A stretch of DNA of 64,000 nucleotides from Lathyrus oleraceus (GCF_024323335.1 NC_066581.1:225324539-225388538); one strand, 5' to 3'. Counted from the first letter of the stretch, positions 23,145-41,269 are shown. A program made the numbers and translations. The notes: generated by a model not told the origin, from the letters alone.

Positions 23145-23607
23145 TTCAGATTTTAGTGGAGACCAAGACGAGAAGAAGATTAATGTAGGCTACATATTCG
23201 TGATTGAAGGCAGTCCAATCTTGTGGAGCTCAAGGAAGAAATACATTATGGCTTTATCATCTTGTAAAGCTGAATACGTGGTTGCATCATATGCAGCATG
23301 TCAAGTAGCATGGATAGAGATGTTGCTCGAAAAGCTCAAGATAATGGAACCTAAGAAAATGAAGTTGTTTATCGATAATAAGTCACCTATCGACCTGGAG
23401 AATTATCCAGTGTGCCATGGTCGAATTAATCATATAGAAAAGAGGTATCATTTTCTGAGGGATCCAGTTAACAAAGGAAAGCTTGAACTTGAGAATTCCA
23501 AGACAGAATGGCAACTAGTTGATATACTCACCAAACCATTGAAGAAAGTCAGGTTCGATGAATTTAAGAGGAGCATCGGGATGAGAAATCTCGAGAACAT
23601 GAATTAG
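23134..23607 (+). pseudogene. copia RNase H relic
   Basis: This 157-codon frame overlaps the RT piece by 11 bases in another frame. It has 'SDFSGDQDEKKINVGYIFVI' near residue 4, 'SSCKAEYVVASYAACQVAWI' near residue 42 and 'LFIDNKSPIDLE' near residue 79, the acidic-residue motifs of copia RNase H. It ends seven bases before the 3' LTR. Confidence 0.75.
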
Positions 23608-23613
23608 GGGATG

Positions 23614-23939
23614 TGTTAGAAGTTGTAATTCAATGTTATGTCGAAAGCTAACATTCGACTATGTTGGAGTAGCTAATCGAGGTGTTTTGAGGTGTAGGAG
23701 TCAGTTCTATTCGACTGAGTCGAATACAACATATAGTTGTTATGTCGAAATGTAACTTGTAGTTTTGTACTTTGCATTTTGTATAGTGTTGAGTCTGGGC
23801 TTTAGTTGCCTATATAAAGGGCATTGTATAATGTAAACATAATAACTTCAATCAAAAATATTTCTCTTCTACAATTCAGTTTCTCTCTTTTCTTTCTTAT
23901 TCCTCTCTCATCTTTCTTGAAAACCCTTTTGTTCTAACA
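23614..23939 (+). repeat. 3' LTR of plus-strand copia relic
   Basis: Begins TGTTAGAAGTTG after a purine tract and ends TTCTAACA, with TATA at 23811-23818. It is followed not by a target duplication but by another primer site and gag start. Confidence 0.8.
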
Positions 23940-24107
23940 AATTGGTATCAAGGAGTCCGAGATGTGATTCATAGAAAATTTGTAATGGCAAACGTAAACA
24001 CAACATCAACATAATTTCTAGAGAATCTACCGATTTTCAAAGGGGAGAACTATGGACGGTGGGTTGCGGAAGGCCATATTCAAATTTCAAGATGTGGCTA
24101 AAATCGT
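23940..24107 (+). mobile_element. Second copia leader and gag start after the 3' LTR
   Basis: 'ttggtatcaaggagtccgag' recurs directly after the 3' LTR and is followed by a copy of the first ~130 bp of gag (start codon near 23985; compare 19601). Similarity stops at about 24107 after 'gtggctaaaatcgtga'. The LTR at 23614 is therefore shared between the dead element and a truncated second copy. Confidence 0.75.
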
Positions 24108-24290
24108 GATTTTAAAAATAACCCAAATATATTTCAAAAGAAGATTTATAGATAAAAAAGAATGAGGGACTGGACCAAAACTCAATCAAAATAGATTTGA
24201 ATCTAAAAAGGCAAACATATTATATATTTTACATAGTCTTGCATGATCGTTAAAGTTATGGAAACAAAAAGCACTAGGGGGCTGCTTTAA
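24108..24290. other. Junction DNA between two copia relics
   Basis: AT-rich sequence with no gene. A short tandem duplication, 'ggggctgctttaatc(a/c)atacata', spans 24281-24325 at the edge of the next relic. Confidence 0.5.
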
Positions 24291-24620
24291 TCAATACATA
24301 TGGGGCTGCTTTAATCCATACATAGACTTGTTTAGTTTGCATTCATTTAATCCAAATTTGTTTTCAAATCCAGGAAGAGTGTCCATATATACTTCTTCTT
24401 CTAGATCTCCATTAAGAAATGAATTCTTAACATCTAATCGACGTATGGGCCAATCCAGGTTAACAACAAGAGATATAATAGTTCTAATAGTGTTCAATTT
24501 TGCGACATGAGCAAATGTCTCTGAGTAGACTATACCATAGGTATGAGTAAAGCCTTTAACCCCCAAGTGAGCCTTGTACCTTTCAATTGACCCATATGAA
24601 TTATACTTCATAGTAAACAC
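24291..24620 (-). pseudogene. copia reverse transcriptase N-terminal fragment
   Basis: This 109-codon frame covers the fingers and palm start of copia RT: 'YNSYGSIERYKAHLGVKGFT' near residue 5, 'YSETFAHVAKLNTIRTI' near residue 32, 'RLDVKNSFLNGDLEEEVYMD' near residue 60, and 'LNKSMYGLKQ' near the end. The catalytic YVDD segment lies beyond the truncation and is absent. Confidence 0.85.
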
Positions 24621-24742
24621 CCATTTGCATCCAATTGTCTTTTTGTCATCTGGTAGTGTCTTAACAATCCAAGTTTTGTTCTTTTCAAGGCTTTCATCTC
24701 CTCAAGTACAACTTCCCTCCACTTTGGAATTTCTAGAGCAAC

Positions 24743-25300
24743 CTATACACTTTTTGGAATTTCTACACTAGACAATTTTGATTTGAAGGCAGACATAGAT
24801 GAAGACAAATTCGAATATGATATAAAATTGGACATGGGTTTTTTAGTGCAAGATCTAACAGATTTTCTAATGGAAACATGGTCATCTATATAAGTATACA
24901 AAATATGACTCTCAGAAACAGAGATAGACTTACCTTTCCTTTTCATAGGAGGTTGACCATTCTCCGATTCAGATTCTTGGTAGTGTTGAGATGTGGACTC
25001 GTCCCTTCCCTTGTGGTGCTTTTTCACAAAAACCTTCCAATTCTAAGTCATGTTTCCTAATCAATTTTTTTTCTTGAAGTGACTCATTATTTTGTGGCAT
25101 TTCAATTAGATCGTCATTATCATTATTTTTAGGATTCTCATTTTTTCTATAAGAGAAAATGTAGGCTCAGATTCACAAAGTTCCTTACTCATAACAGAAG
25201 TAGGATCAGATAGAAAATCATGGTCATTTTCTGTTGGTGCAGATGTAAAAGTCTTAGAATTTTGTGGTACATGCAAAGATAAATTATTTAAAAAACTCAT
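24743..25300 (-). pseudogene. copia linker upstream of RT
   Basis: Two minus-strand frames (25106-25300 and 24743-25027) encode a Ser/Glu-rich, low-complexity linker ending in 'SVEIPKSV', the usual lead-in to copia RT. A frameshift separates them. Integrase, expected before this linker, is missing. Confidence 0.65.
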
Positions 25301-25513
25301 GTCCCTTATTTGAAATGAGTCTTCATTTATATCCCCCCGTAAAGATGAGGGTCATAAAGAAAAGGTTTATATTCAAACAATGTGACGTCCATAGTGACTT
25401 TAAATCCTTCTTTTCATTATGTTCAAACAAGCAACAAGATTTTGTAAAAGTAACTTTAAATCCCTTGTCACATAGTTGACTAATGCTAAGGAGGTTATGT
25501 TTAAGTCCATTAA

Positions 25514-25750
25514 CTAAATAACATCGGAGGTAGTAGTAAATGAGGGATTACCTACACTACCTTTTCCAAGCATTGCTCCCGTGTTGTTATCTTCATAAGT
25601 AACAAAACCCTTCTTCTTAGGCACAAATTCAATGAATAGAGATATGTCACCCGTCATATGTCTTGAGCATCCACTATCGAGAAACCACATCTTCTCCGTA
25701 GAGTCAAGACATTCAACCAGTAGAATCAAACAAGAGAAATGGGTACCCAA
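25514..25750 (-). pseudogene. copia aspartic protease fragment
   Basis: 'MWFLDSGCSRHMTGD' near residue 21 contains the Asp-Ser-Gly active site and the downstream Arg-His-Met-Thr-Gly block typical of copia proteases. 'VTYEDNNTGAMLGKGSVG' follows. The frame runs into a stop near 25514. Confidence 0.8.
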
Positions 25751-26251
25751 TTTTCATTGGGTCCTTGAGAGTGAGTGAAATCTAGGTTGCATTTGGGCAA
25801 CCATTGAAAATCTCCTTTAGAAACAAAGAGTTTCCTAAACTTTCATTTTTCAATGGTATGACCTTTCTTGCAACAATAGTGACAAGATAAGTTGTGATGA
25901 GATATGCTTTTGCTATTTGAATCCTTTTTAACACATTTATGCTTTTTTTATGAATAGTTCAAAAACCTTTCAAACTTTGATGGTTCAATAGAAAATGTAA
26001 TCTTTGGTTGTAATGCTTTGTCCAATTTAGCTTGAACAGTATTTACCTATTTTTCCCAAATGTGACAAGTTTCACAACCAAACCATGAAGGTTTTTCATC
26101 CTCATTCTTGTCTTTTTGAATATTTATCATAGATTTCTTAAGAGCTTCCATCTTCTTTTCGGTTTCTAAAACTTTAGCTTCTAAGTGTGAAAATATTATT
26201 TGGTTCTAAGGCTTTGTCTAATTTGACTTGAAGAGTACTTATCTCTTTTTG

Positions 26252-26539
26252 TCAATCATGACAAGATTCACAACCAAACCTTGAAAAAATTTCATCCTTT
26301 TTCTTGTCATTTTGAAAATCTATCATAAACTTATTAATAGCTTCCAACTTCCTTTCGGATTCTAACATTTTAGCTTCTAAGTGTAAAAAGACTTTTTCAT
26401 GTGAAGCTAATTTGCTAAATGCATTTAAGGCCTCTCTATGAATATCTTCAAAAGCTTTTTGTAATTGAAGATAAGATAAATAATTAATAGATTTAAGTTT
26501 AGAAAGACTTACATTTTTATTCTTCTTTCTATTTGCCAT
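26252..26539 (-). pseudogene. copia Gag coiled-coil fragment
   Basis: A 95-codon frame rich in Lys/Glu/Leu ('RKKNKNVSLSKLKSINYLSY') lies between the gag N-terminal piece and protease, where copia Gag has a coiled coil. It ends 'RFGCESCHD'. A near-duplicate of its end sits at about 26030-26110, suggesting a local duplication. Confidence 0.55.
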
Positions 26540-27109
26540 GAGGATTTTTTTTTCTGATTTTACACTTGAAGTAGAGCTTTCATCACTTGAGGAATCACTT
26601 GCACTCTCCCAAGCAACATAGGCTCTTCTATACTTGCTAGACTTCTTTTAATTGCTTTTCTCTTTGTCTTTCTTAATCTTAGGACGTTCTGGTCTATAAT
26701 GACCAAATTCTCCACAAGCAAGAACTCCTAAGTTTACCTTTCTTATTCTCATCTTCCTTTGAGGATTTAGCCACCCTTCTAAACTTGGTTAGGTTCTTTT
26801 TGGAGTGCTTGACTTCATTCTTCCTTATATATCTTTGGTACCTTTTGACAAACAATCACATGTCGTCATCATCAGAGTTCTTGTTATCTCTTGTTTCACA
26901 ATCACTTTGCTCAATATGTGAGGACTTTGAACTTGAAGTCTTTAGAGCAATAAACTTCTTCTCTTCCACCTTGTCTTTACCTTTCTCTTTCTTTACCTTC
27001 ATCTCATACTCTTTTTTCGTATTTTTTCAAGCAAGTGTTTGCCAAACAAAGTAGTGAGATCAAGTACTTTAAGATCATTCGCCTCTTTGATTGTAGTGAT
27101 ATTGGATTG

Positions 27110-27571
27110 TCATTCCCTATTAAGACATCTCAAAACCTTATTAGCAGCAATATCATTGGAAATAGGCTTACCTAGAGCATTCAACCGGTTAACAAGATGT
27201 GTGAATCTCTTTTGTATTTCGGCAATGGTTTCACCATGCTTCATACGAAAGAGTTCAAACTTTTGATTTAATATGTTGATTCTAGCTTGTTTTACCTTAT
27301 TATTTCCCTCATGGGTAACTTGTAATGCATCCCACATAGCCTTGGTGGTTTCATAGTGGGAAACACGATAAAATTCATGAACACCGAGTGCGGATATGAG
27401 AATGTTTTGTGCTTTCCAATTGTAAGACCATAATTTCTTATTATTATCACTCCATTGATTTTTCGATTTTGATATAACGACGCCTTCACCATTGTTCATT
27501 GTAATTTCATGAGGATCATTGATGATGATGTCCCATACACCATTATCAACCGAGTTGGTATGGATACACAT
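27110..27571 (-). pseudogene. copia Gag N-terminal (UBN2-type) fragment
   Basis: A 153-codon frame with 'NGVWDIIINDPHEI' near residue 10, 'KNILISALGVHEF'-like residues near 55, 'ETTKAMWDALQVTHEGNNKV' near residue 74, and 'RFTHLVNRLNALGKPISN' near residue 125. These are the helices of the UBN2/retrotran_gag domain of plant copia elements. The initial methionine here is internal: upstream sequence to about 27600 continues the gag start with a break. Confidence 0.85.
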
Positions 27572-27682
27572 ACAAGCTTCCCAATAGCCATAATTTCCGC
27601 CGATGAAAATTAGTGCTCTAGGTAGCCATTTTCTAATAATAAAATCTTAAGAAAGGAACTAACAGGATCTCGTGATACCACT

Positions 27683-28158
27683 TGTTAGACGTTAGACTTA
27701 GATATAGAGGGGGTTAAGAGATCCCAAGTTAAAAACTTAGACAAAAAATAAAAATTTATAGCACAGAAGCAATTTTAAAATATCCTGGATCAAAAATCAT
27801 CTAACCTAACCCGCTATCAAAAAGCTAGGATATGTGTAGTAGTGAAAATGATATGATAATGATTCACAAGTTGATTAACAATAAGTAATCACAACTAGTT
27901 AAACGTAAAGTAATAAGGAAAGTCTACTTCCAATGATAATTCACACAAAAAATCAATTGAAGAAATTTGTCGAACACTTAGTGTGCAGTCAATATTGTTT
28001 GGAGTTTTATGTGATATTGTTGATCTCAAAATCTAATCACAACCTAAAGGTTTGTAATCAACTAAACAACACCAATTTCAAAACGTAATCAAAAATTATC
28101 ATCTAAATAATTTGATCGAGCGATCTATGAAATTGATAATTTGTAAACTGAAAATAAA

Positions 28159-28225
<67 letters not shown>

Positions 28226-29025
28226 CAAGGATTTGTTTAGGAAGTTACCCAGTCGAAATTGCTATGGGTACGTCTGCCCTTAATTCGAATGAGAATTGAG
28301 ATAGTGTAATATATCTTACTTTGCAAATGTATGTGTACAAGAGAGATGTAGCAATCTAACCCTACAAACCCAAGGCTTGATGTTGATTCTACTACCTTCT
28401 CTTCCCTTGATTAAAGCTTGATCAAGTAACCAACAATGTCACTTCGATTCACCGTCACACGCTACTTCTTTGCAAGAAACCCCTTGTTCTTCAAAGTTTT
28501 CACTCGATCGAATCTCAAATGTGCACTTGTTGAAACCCAATATTTACCAATGCGATCCACCGTCCCACGCTACTCCTTTGCAAGAATCTATTGTTCTTCA
28601 AAGAATTCACTCGATCGGATTTGAATTGCATAATCTTGTCCAAAACCATCAAACCCTAACAGATCTCGAAGGAAAACCCCATCTCGGTTTTCTTATTTGA
28701 AACCCTCAAAGTTTTCAACCCAAATTACAGTACAACAACCCTATATTGGATGTTATCTACCCTAATCTAGATGACACTCAATCAAAAAATGAGTATGTGT
28801 AGTTTGATTGAGTGTATACATAGATGAGAGGTTAAAGATGATGAAAATGCTTTGAAATTCTGGTTTCGTATAGGTTTTACTCACTAGAAATCTTTTTCAA
28901 ACTTGTTGCCAAATACTTTGATGCTTCATAATGCTAAGATGCACATAGAGAATCCGAGGATACGGTTCAATATACATTAACGCTAAAGTATCCTAACTTT
29001 GACATCATGCAAAATACATCTAACA
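27683..29025 (-). repeat. 5' LTR of minus-strand copia relic
   Basis: The ends are inverted copies of TGTTAGA (27683) and TCTAACA (29025), 1343 bp apart. Just outside at 27671-27681 the minus strand reads GTGGTATCACGAG, an initiator-Met-like primer site. The LTR contains a (GA)n tract at about 28162-28221. It also holds a diverged ~107 bp tandem duplication (about 28445 and 28552) sharing 'acgctact' and 'tttgcaagaa'. The plus-strand frames at 28436-28700 come from that duplication and are not genes. Confidence 0.75.
28162..28221. repeat. (GA)n microsatellite
   Basis: About 30 uninterrupted GA repeats lie inside the copia LTR. Confidence 0.95.
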
Positions 29026-29814
29026 GAAAGTTACACTCACATCTCATTCCATTTTCTTTACACAAACCAGAATGACTACATATCATCATCTTGCATTTGT
29101 GTATTTCAATGGCGCAAAATCCCTATTTCAATTTCGGATCTACGAGGACATACTTCTCGTCTACGGAGATGCATCTCAGGATCAAATTTTAACAAAATAA
29201 AGATTTCTCGTCATTTTTGTCTCATGTTGTGTGTGAAAAATATGCGTTCGGAGATGCATCTCTGGACACAGGGAGCATTTTAATATTTTAACGATGGTGG
29301 AGGAGAACCCCTGAGGGTGAAAAGGGCAATTCCCTAAGGTAAAGTGTTAGGTACCCATGAGTTTGAGTTAGGTACATGTACCTTTAATGTAAATTGTTTT
29401 AAAATTTTAATTTATTTTAAAATTAAATTAAAAAATAATTTGGTATTGAATCATTGTGTTTGATTGGTTGAAGGTGTCGATATCCAACTAAATTCAAAAG
29501 TACCAAAATGTACGTCTAACTATAAAATATTATCTTATTAAATAAAGTCGACTACACAAGTCAGGTATAAGTTTAAATAAAATGTATTTTTAGAAGTTTA
29601 AGTGTTTAGAGGTAGAAGTACATGGAAGGATATGAAGTAAGGATGACAAAACGAACATATCAATTTTGTTCGTATTTTTTTTAGGGAGAGTCAAGATTTT
29701 AAACTAACACTCTCTAATATGTCCGTCTAGCCTCAACTTTTTACTAGTTTTTGCAAGCCTAAACATTAACAAGAATTTTTACAAATTTGAATCATTAGAT
29801 CTGTCGGCCGAACT
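29026..29814. other. Intergenic DNA with two GAGATGCATCTC palindromes
   Basis: A perfect 12 bp palindrome occurs at 29166-29177 and again at 29251-29262, 85 bp apart. This hints at a MITE-like or other dispersed repeat. The remainder is AT-rich and has no credible gene. Confidence 0.5.
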
Positions 29815-30065
29815 TGCATGTCCGCCCCACCCTCATTAATTTTTCAGGATATAGTCGCTTCACTTTTCACTAGCATTTGCGGACATGCTTAAATGGCACG
29901 GACATGTCCGGCCCACCCTCATTAATTTTTTAGGGTATACTCGCTTAACTTTTTACTAGCATTTGCAGACGTGCCGTCCTCATTAATTTTTTAGGGTATA
30001 CTCGCTTAATTTTTTACTAGCATTTGCAGACATGCCTAAACGGCACGGACATGTCTGATTGTCAC
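29815..30065. repeat. Degenerate tandem repeat
   Basis: The words 'ctcattaatttt', 'tatactcgctt' and 'tttttactagcatttgc' recur in order near 29832, 29918 and 29979, with unit lengths of about 60-86 bp. 'cggacatgtc' words lie between them. A more diverged copy may start near 29720. Confidence 0.7.
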
Positions 30066-30512
30066 CCTAATATTATTTAACATTTATTCAAATTTAGGGA
30101 GAGACCTATATAATTTGAAGTCCATTTTCAGTTGACAAAAAATGTGACAACATATTAGGAAAAGAAGAAACTCCTTGGACGAAATGTCCAAGGAAAATTG
30201 GTTTGAAAACGCCTCTTTTTCTCTCAACTTTAGACTATAATACAATAAGGAAAAGAAACAAAATATACATGGTCTAACTTTACAGGACAATAGTTGGTGA
30301 ACTATTTGAGAACTTATAATGAAATTTTGAGAGAGAAGCAATTTTTGTTCCAGCTGCATACAGTCATAACACAGTTGCAGAAACCTCAAAATCCTTGTTG
30401 CAACCACACATTGCAATTATCAATGGCTAAATTCAAGAAGAAACACTCAAATTGAAACATATAAAAAAAAAAGCTTCACTGTCAACTATCAAGGAGTTCA
30501 CATTGAAAAGAG

Positions 30513-30518
30513 TTTATT
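30513..30518 (-). terminator. Candidate poly(A) signal of the kinase gene
   Basis: AATAAA on the minus strand lies about 410 bp past the kinase stop codon. That is a plausible 3' UTR length for a plant transcript, but nothing else in the sequence proves its use. Confidence 0.35.
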
Positions 30519-30923
30519 CATAAGTACCATGCGGTACACTAGATAAACCGGGAAACACAGCTCATTTACAGAGCTCCACTAGAGTCCTAAGTACAATTTG
30601 TGCTCTACTATGATCTGTACAAGCCTCTAACTCCAGCACCATCGATCTATAACTTAAAGAGAGCAATAAAACAAGGGTGGAAGAATGTGTTTTTCGGTTT
30701 GTAAAACGCTAGAAGGGATGTTGCAAATAGCATCATCACAAGGCAACTAACTCCCAACAAGCTAAATATATAGGCATTTGGCTTTGTAAAAGCCATGTTT
30801 GGAATCATAATGAAGAGATATGCTGTTGTAGTTTTGTTCATGAGTCATGCATTCAAATCTCATCAAAAGATCTTATGATCAACAGAGGCAAGAAAAAACA
30901 ATCGCAATCATGTGTATTTTCTC

Positions 30924-35052
<4,129 letters not shown>

Positions 35053-35300
35053 GAAGAAGAATCACAGAATGGAAGAAGAAGAAGAAGAAGAAGATAAAAT
35101 AAAGAAAAAGAAGAATTGTAGGTATATAATATAAGGAAGGAATAAGAAGAGAGGAATGAGAGAAGGAGTGAGAAGAGAGAAAAAGGATGGGAAAGTGAGG
35201 GAAAGATGCTTGTGTTGTGTTGTGTTGTGTTGTGTTGTGTATGAGAAAGAAAGGAAAGAAAAGAAAAAGAAAAGAAAAGAAAACAATCTCTGTTTGCTTT
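35053..35300 (-). promoter_or_regulatory. Kinase 5' leader / proximal promoter, pyrimidine-rich
   Basis: Upstream of the ATG the sense strand is CT-rich, with (CTT)n at about 35073-35093 and CACAA repeats at about 35213-35240, typical of plant 5' leaders. A TATATTATATA-like sequence (about 35122-35133) could be a TATA box, but the pyrimidine-rich sequence continues above it, so the transcription start is uncertain. The Phe/Ser-rich frame at 35062-35286 is this leader read as protein and is not a gene. Confidence 0.4.
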
Positions 35301-35949
35301 ATTCTACTTTATGTAAGAGATTAGTGTTTTTTAGTTATAATTTTTGAGTTATAAGTAGATTGTTTTTGTGTACAGAAAAAGACTTTATTGAAGAGGGGTA
35401 GTGTTGGTTTCTTCCCTAACAATAATAGTGAGTAGGGTTGCTTTTGGATACTTCCAGCCTGTCCTTATTTTCATCCCAAAATTATACTATTAAAATGGCT
35501 ATTCTTCAAAGGAATGCATACTCACTATTTTTAAACTTCTAAGTTTAAAGATAAAATAACTTATTATTTTTTATTAAATAATTTAGTAGCTGAAATTTAC
35601 TTTTTTAAATGAATAAAAAGATATCGCGAATTCGAATCTGCATCTTAAAGATGTTTTTGCGTATTATAAATTAAATTATTTTAGTAGAACAAGATAAAAT
35701 AATTTGTGTTTAGATAGATTTTTATAAAATTGAAAAATTAAAAATATTAATTTTTAGGAGAATAAATATTAAAAAAGAACATAATAATTTTGCTTGAAAT
35801 CAATATATGTCAAGATTAATTTTATATATTTAAAAGTATTAAATCAAATATACATTCAACGGGATGTTTGTCAGAGTTGGAACTCTAAAAATTTTAAAAA
35901 TATATATTTTTATTCAATTAATCATATATATATATATATATAATTGAAA
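35301..35949. other. AT-rich intergenic DNA upstream of the kinase
   Basis: No credible coding frame or RNA was seen. Short AT dinucleotide runs precede the MITE at 35950. Confidence 0.5.
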
Positions 35950-36112
35950 TACACTGACAGTGTAAAAGGATTTTACATTGTCAGTTAATCATAGCCATTG
36001 GATGTTAAAATAAGTTTGACTTTTATTTTAAGAATCTATAAAATAATATAAACGGGTGATGATGATGAATCGATTGTGTAAAACATTTTACACTGTCAGT
36101 GCATAGTAATTA
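35950..36112. mobile_element. MITE with CACTGACAGTGTAAAA-type terminal inverted repeats
   Basis: The left end reads ACACTGACAGTGTAAAA and the right end TTTTACACTGTCAGTGC, inverted copies about 160 bp apart. The left end continues into a second partial inversion ('ttttacattgtcag'). The centre holds 'agccattggatg', a word I associate with this kind of non-autonomous legume DNA transposon. There is no coding sequence. It sits between two (AT)n runs, so its target duplication cannot be resolved. Confidence 0.65.
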
Positions 36113-36113
36113 A

Positions 36114-36116
<3 letters not shown>

Positions 36117-36167
<51 letters not shown>
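36117..36167. repeat. (TA)n microsatellite
   Basis: A TA dinucleotide tract of about 50 bp directly to the right of the MITE. Confidence 0.95.
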
Positions 36168-36171
<4 letters not shown>

Positions 36172-37499
36172 ATAGTAGAATAATTAAAAGTATTAATTGA
36201 AAAGATAGCAATTATTTTTTACTTAAAAAGGTAAAAAAATATTAATTTTAAATAAACTTTATTTATATTAATAGTTGAATTAACTAGATATAAATCGTTG
36301 ATCTAGTCGATAATATATTTATAAATATAAATAAATTATGATATTTATTAATCAGTAATTTAAAAAAAAATTAAAAATGATATTTATCTTAAAATGGATA
36401 AAGTATTAATTTTTTATTACAAATGAGTATTATACCGTTGAGAATTTTAGATATATCAAGTGTTGTAGAAGAGTTTGACCCTCTTTTCTTTTCCTAACCT
36501 TTAAGATATTGTCTTTTTGTGCTTTGTATTTTGTGTTTTTTTTTAGTTTTTTCATGGTGGGACAGTTTATTTTAGCCAATAAGTGAGTTGAGATCTGAGA
36601 AATGGAAATTAAAGATGAAAACATTGTGACAAGAATTAGGTGATCTGTCTTTGATTGCAAAATAAAATTCATTCATGTGTCAGAGACAGATTGTATACTT
36701 TTGAGTTCTTATAATTCTTGGATTATTTCTTATAGTATTCAAGATTGCTATGTAAGAAACAACAAATGGAATGTTCTAAATACAGAATGAGATTTGCCAG
36801 AAAACTAGTGGCTATTCACAATAGTAATTAGTATTATTATTAATTATTATTATTAGAGTGCAAGACAACCGACATCTTTTTTGGTTATGATAAAGTTTGT
36901 GAATTATTTTATGGTTTAATAAATAACATTTTTGTTGCTAATTTATTAATTAATATAAAATGTTTCATTAGTTTATCATGCTAACTAATAGTACTAATCT
37001 TAACTATTAAGACATCAATCACTATAAGACAAAGAAAATAGAAGAGGAGAATTATTTAATGAATAATAGCTATTTTTAAACGATTGAATAGAATGGTATA
37101 TGACGTGATTACTTTTTTGGTGGTAGGAGACTACTATTAACTATTAGAAATTCATATACACAATTATGAGTGAATATTAAGATTAAATTGTGACTGTCAG
37201 TTAAATTAAGATTTGTGGATTAAATAATTACTTTTAAATGTGTTTAGTATATTAAATCAAAATACATTTAACCATAGGATCACAACCCTATTAGAGTTAA
37301 TTTATATTATTGTGTAATAAATCAATTTATTTTGTTTTTCTAATTCATCCCAACCAATAACAAATAATTGATTTGTTAATAAAATTATTAAATAATGACT
37401 CGGTTTGATTTAATTTAATCAATTTATATTTTTAAAAAATAAAAAACATGTTAACAAGTAATCTAAAGCCGCTCTTTAAGGGGTTAAAAAATACTTTTT
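36168..37499. other. AT-rich intergenic DNA
   Basis: Very AT-rich, with no domain-bearing frame. The 80-codon minus frame at 36430-36672 has low-complexity composition and no recognisable motif. Confidence 0.5.
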
Positions 37500-38475
37500 T
37501 ATAAAAATGTGTCTATTCAATATATTAGAAATTAAAATAGTTAAATTTTGTTATTAAAAATTAAAAATAAATAAAATTTAATAAAATGTATTAAAAATCA
37601 AAAAATTTAACATTTTTTAAAAATATATTGGAAATTAAAATAATTAACATTCCTTTTAAAAATTATAAAAATGATGATCAATGATTTTAAATACTTCTTC
37701 TAATTGAATCATTTATTTAAATATTTTGTAAAAATCGGGGGAAAAATAAAAATTAATGAAAATAATTTAATGTTCTTGTTTTGAAAGAGCTTTAAAAGAA
37801 ATAGGCTAGATTTTTTCAAGTTATTGTCTTTGATTGAGATTTTAAGAAACTATTTAGACCAAAAAAAAATTGTATAGTAATTAATCCTTAAGTTATTTAT
37901 CCAAACGGACCTTTAATCAAATTTATTTAGACAAAAAAAATTGTTTAAAAGAATTTTTTTCTCAAAACTTTATAAATATTTAATAATATTAAAGTGGGAA
38001 GCGGTATCGTGTAATAAAAAATGTGTATTTAATAAACTAAAAACTAAAATAGTTAATTTTTAAAAATAATTATTGAAAATTAAAATCATTATGTTTTGAA
38101 AATATACATTGAAAAAGATGCATTGGAAATGAATATAATCAACTTTTAAAATAATGCATTAGAGATTAAAATGATTAACTTTAAAAAATGCATTGGAAAT
38201 TAGAATAGTTAACTTTTAAAAAATACATTGAAAATTAAAATAATTAGTTTTTAAAATATATTGGAAATTTAAATAGTTAAGTTTAAAAAATGCATTGGAA
38301 AAATAAAAGAGTTAACTTTTTCAAAAAAAAAACATTGGAAATTAGAATAGAATAGTTAACATTAAGAAAATGCATTGCAAATTAAAATAGTCATCTTTTA
38401 AAAAAATCATTGGAAATTAAAATGGTTAGTTTTAAAAAAATACATTGAAAAATAAAAGAGTTAACTTTTTCAATA
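37500..38475. repeat. Diverged 35-45 bp tandem repeat
   Basis: The word 'gcattggaaattaaaatag' followed by 'ttaacttttaaaaaa' recurs about ten times between 38025 and 38475. Unit lengths are 35-45 bp, with substitutions in each unit. More diverged copies are visible at about 37510-37670. The array is AT-rich and non-coding. Confidence 0.75.

Positions 38476-41269
<2,794 letters not shown>

Larger units (their letters stand above)
19249..23939 (+). mobile_element. Decayed Ty1/copia element with short LTRs
   Basis: LTRs of about 306 bp (19249-19554) and 326 bp (23614-23939) share 'ttagaagttgtaatt' starts and 'ttgttc(c/t)aaca' ends. Each has a TATA box (19428-19435 and 23811-23818). A primer site follows the 5' LTR and a purine tract ('ttagggga') precedes the 3' LTR. 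Between them gag, protease, integrase, reverse transcriptase and RNase H occur in copia order, all interrupted by stops and frameshifts. The 5' LTR lacks about 25 bp present in the 3' LTR. The element is full length in layout but long dead. Confidence 0.8.
24291..29025 (-). mobile_element. Minus-strand copia relic, 5' LTR to reverse transcriptase
   Basis: Reading downward: 5' LTR (29025-27683), primer site, Gag, protease, a pre-RT linker and the start of RT. Integrase is absent between 25514 and about 25300, and the element ends in RT at 24291 without RNase H or a 3' LTR. It shows both an internal deletion and a 3' truncation. Confidence 0.75.

Noticed and set aside
28436..28700. Two overlapping plus-strand frames
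   Set aside because: They fall within the copia LTR and stem from its internal duplication.
30647..30841. 64-codon minus frame with a hydrophobic segment
   Set aside because: It lies in the kinase 3' untranslated region and has no family resemblance; a small membrane protein cannot be excluded but is unsupported.
35062..35286. Phe/Ser-rich minus frame next to the kinase start
   Set aside because: It is the CT-rich 5' leader read as protein.
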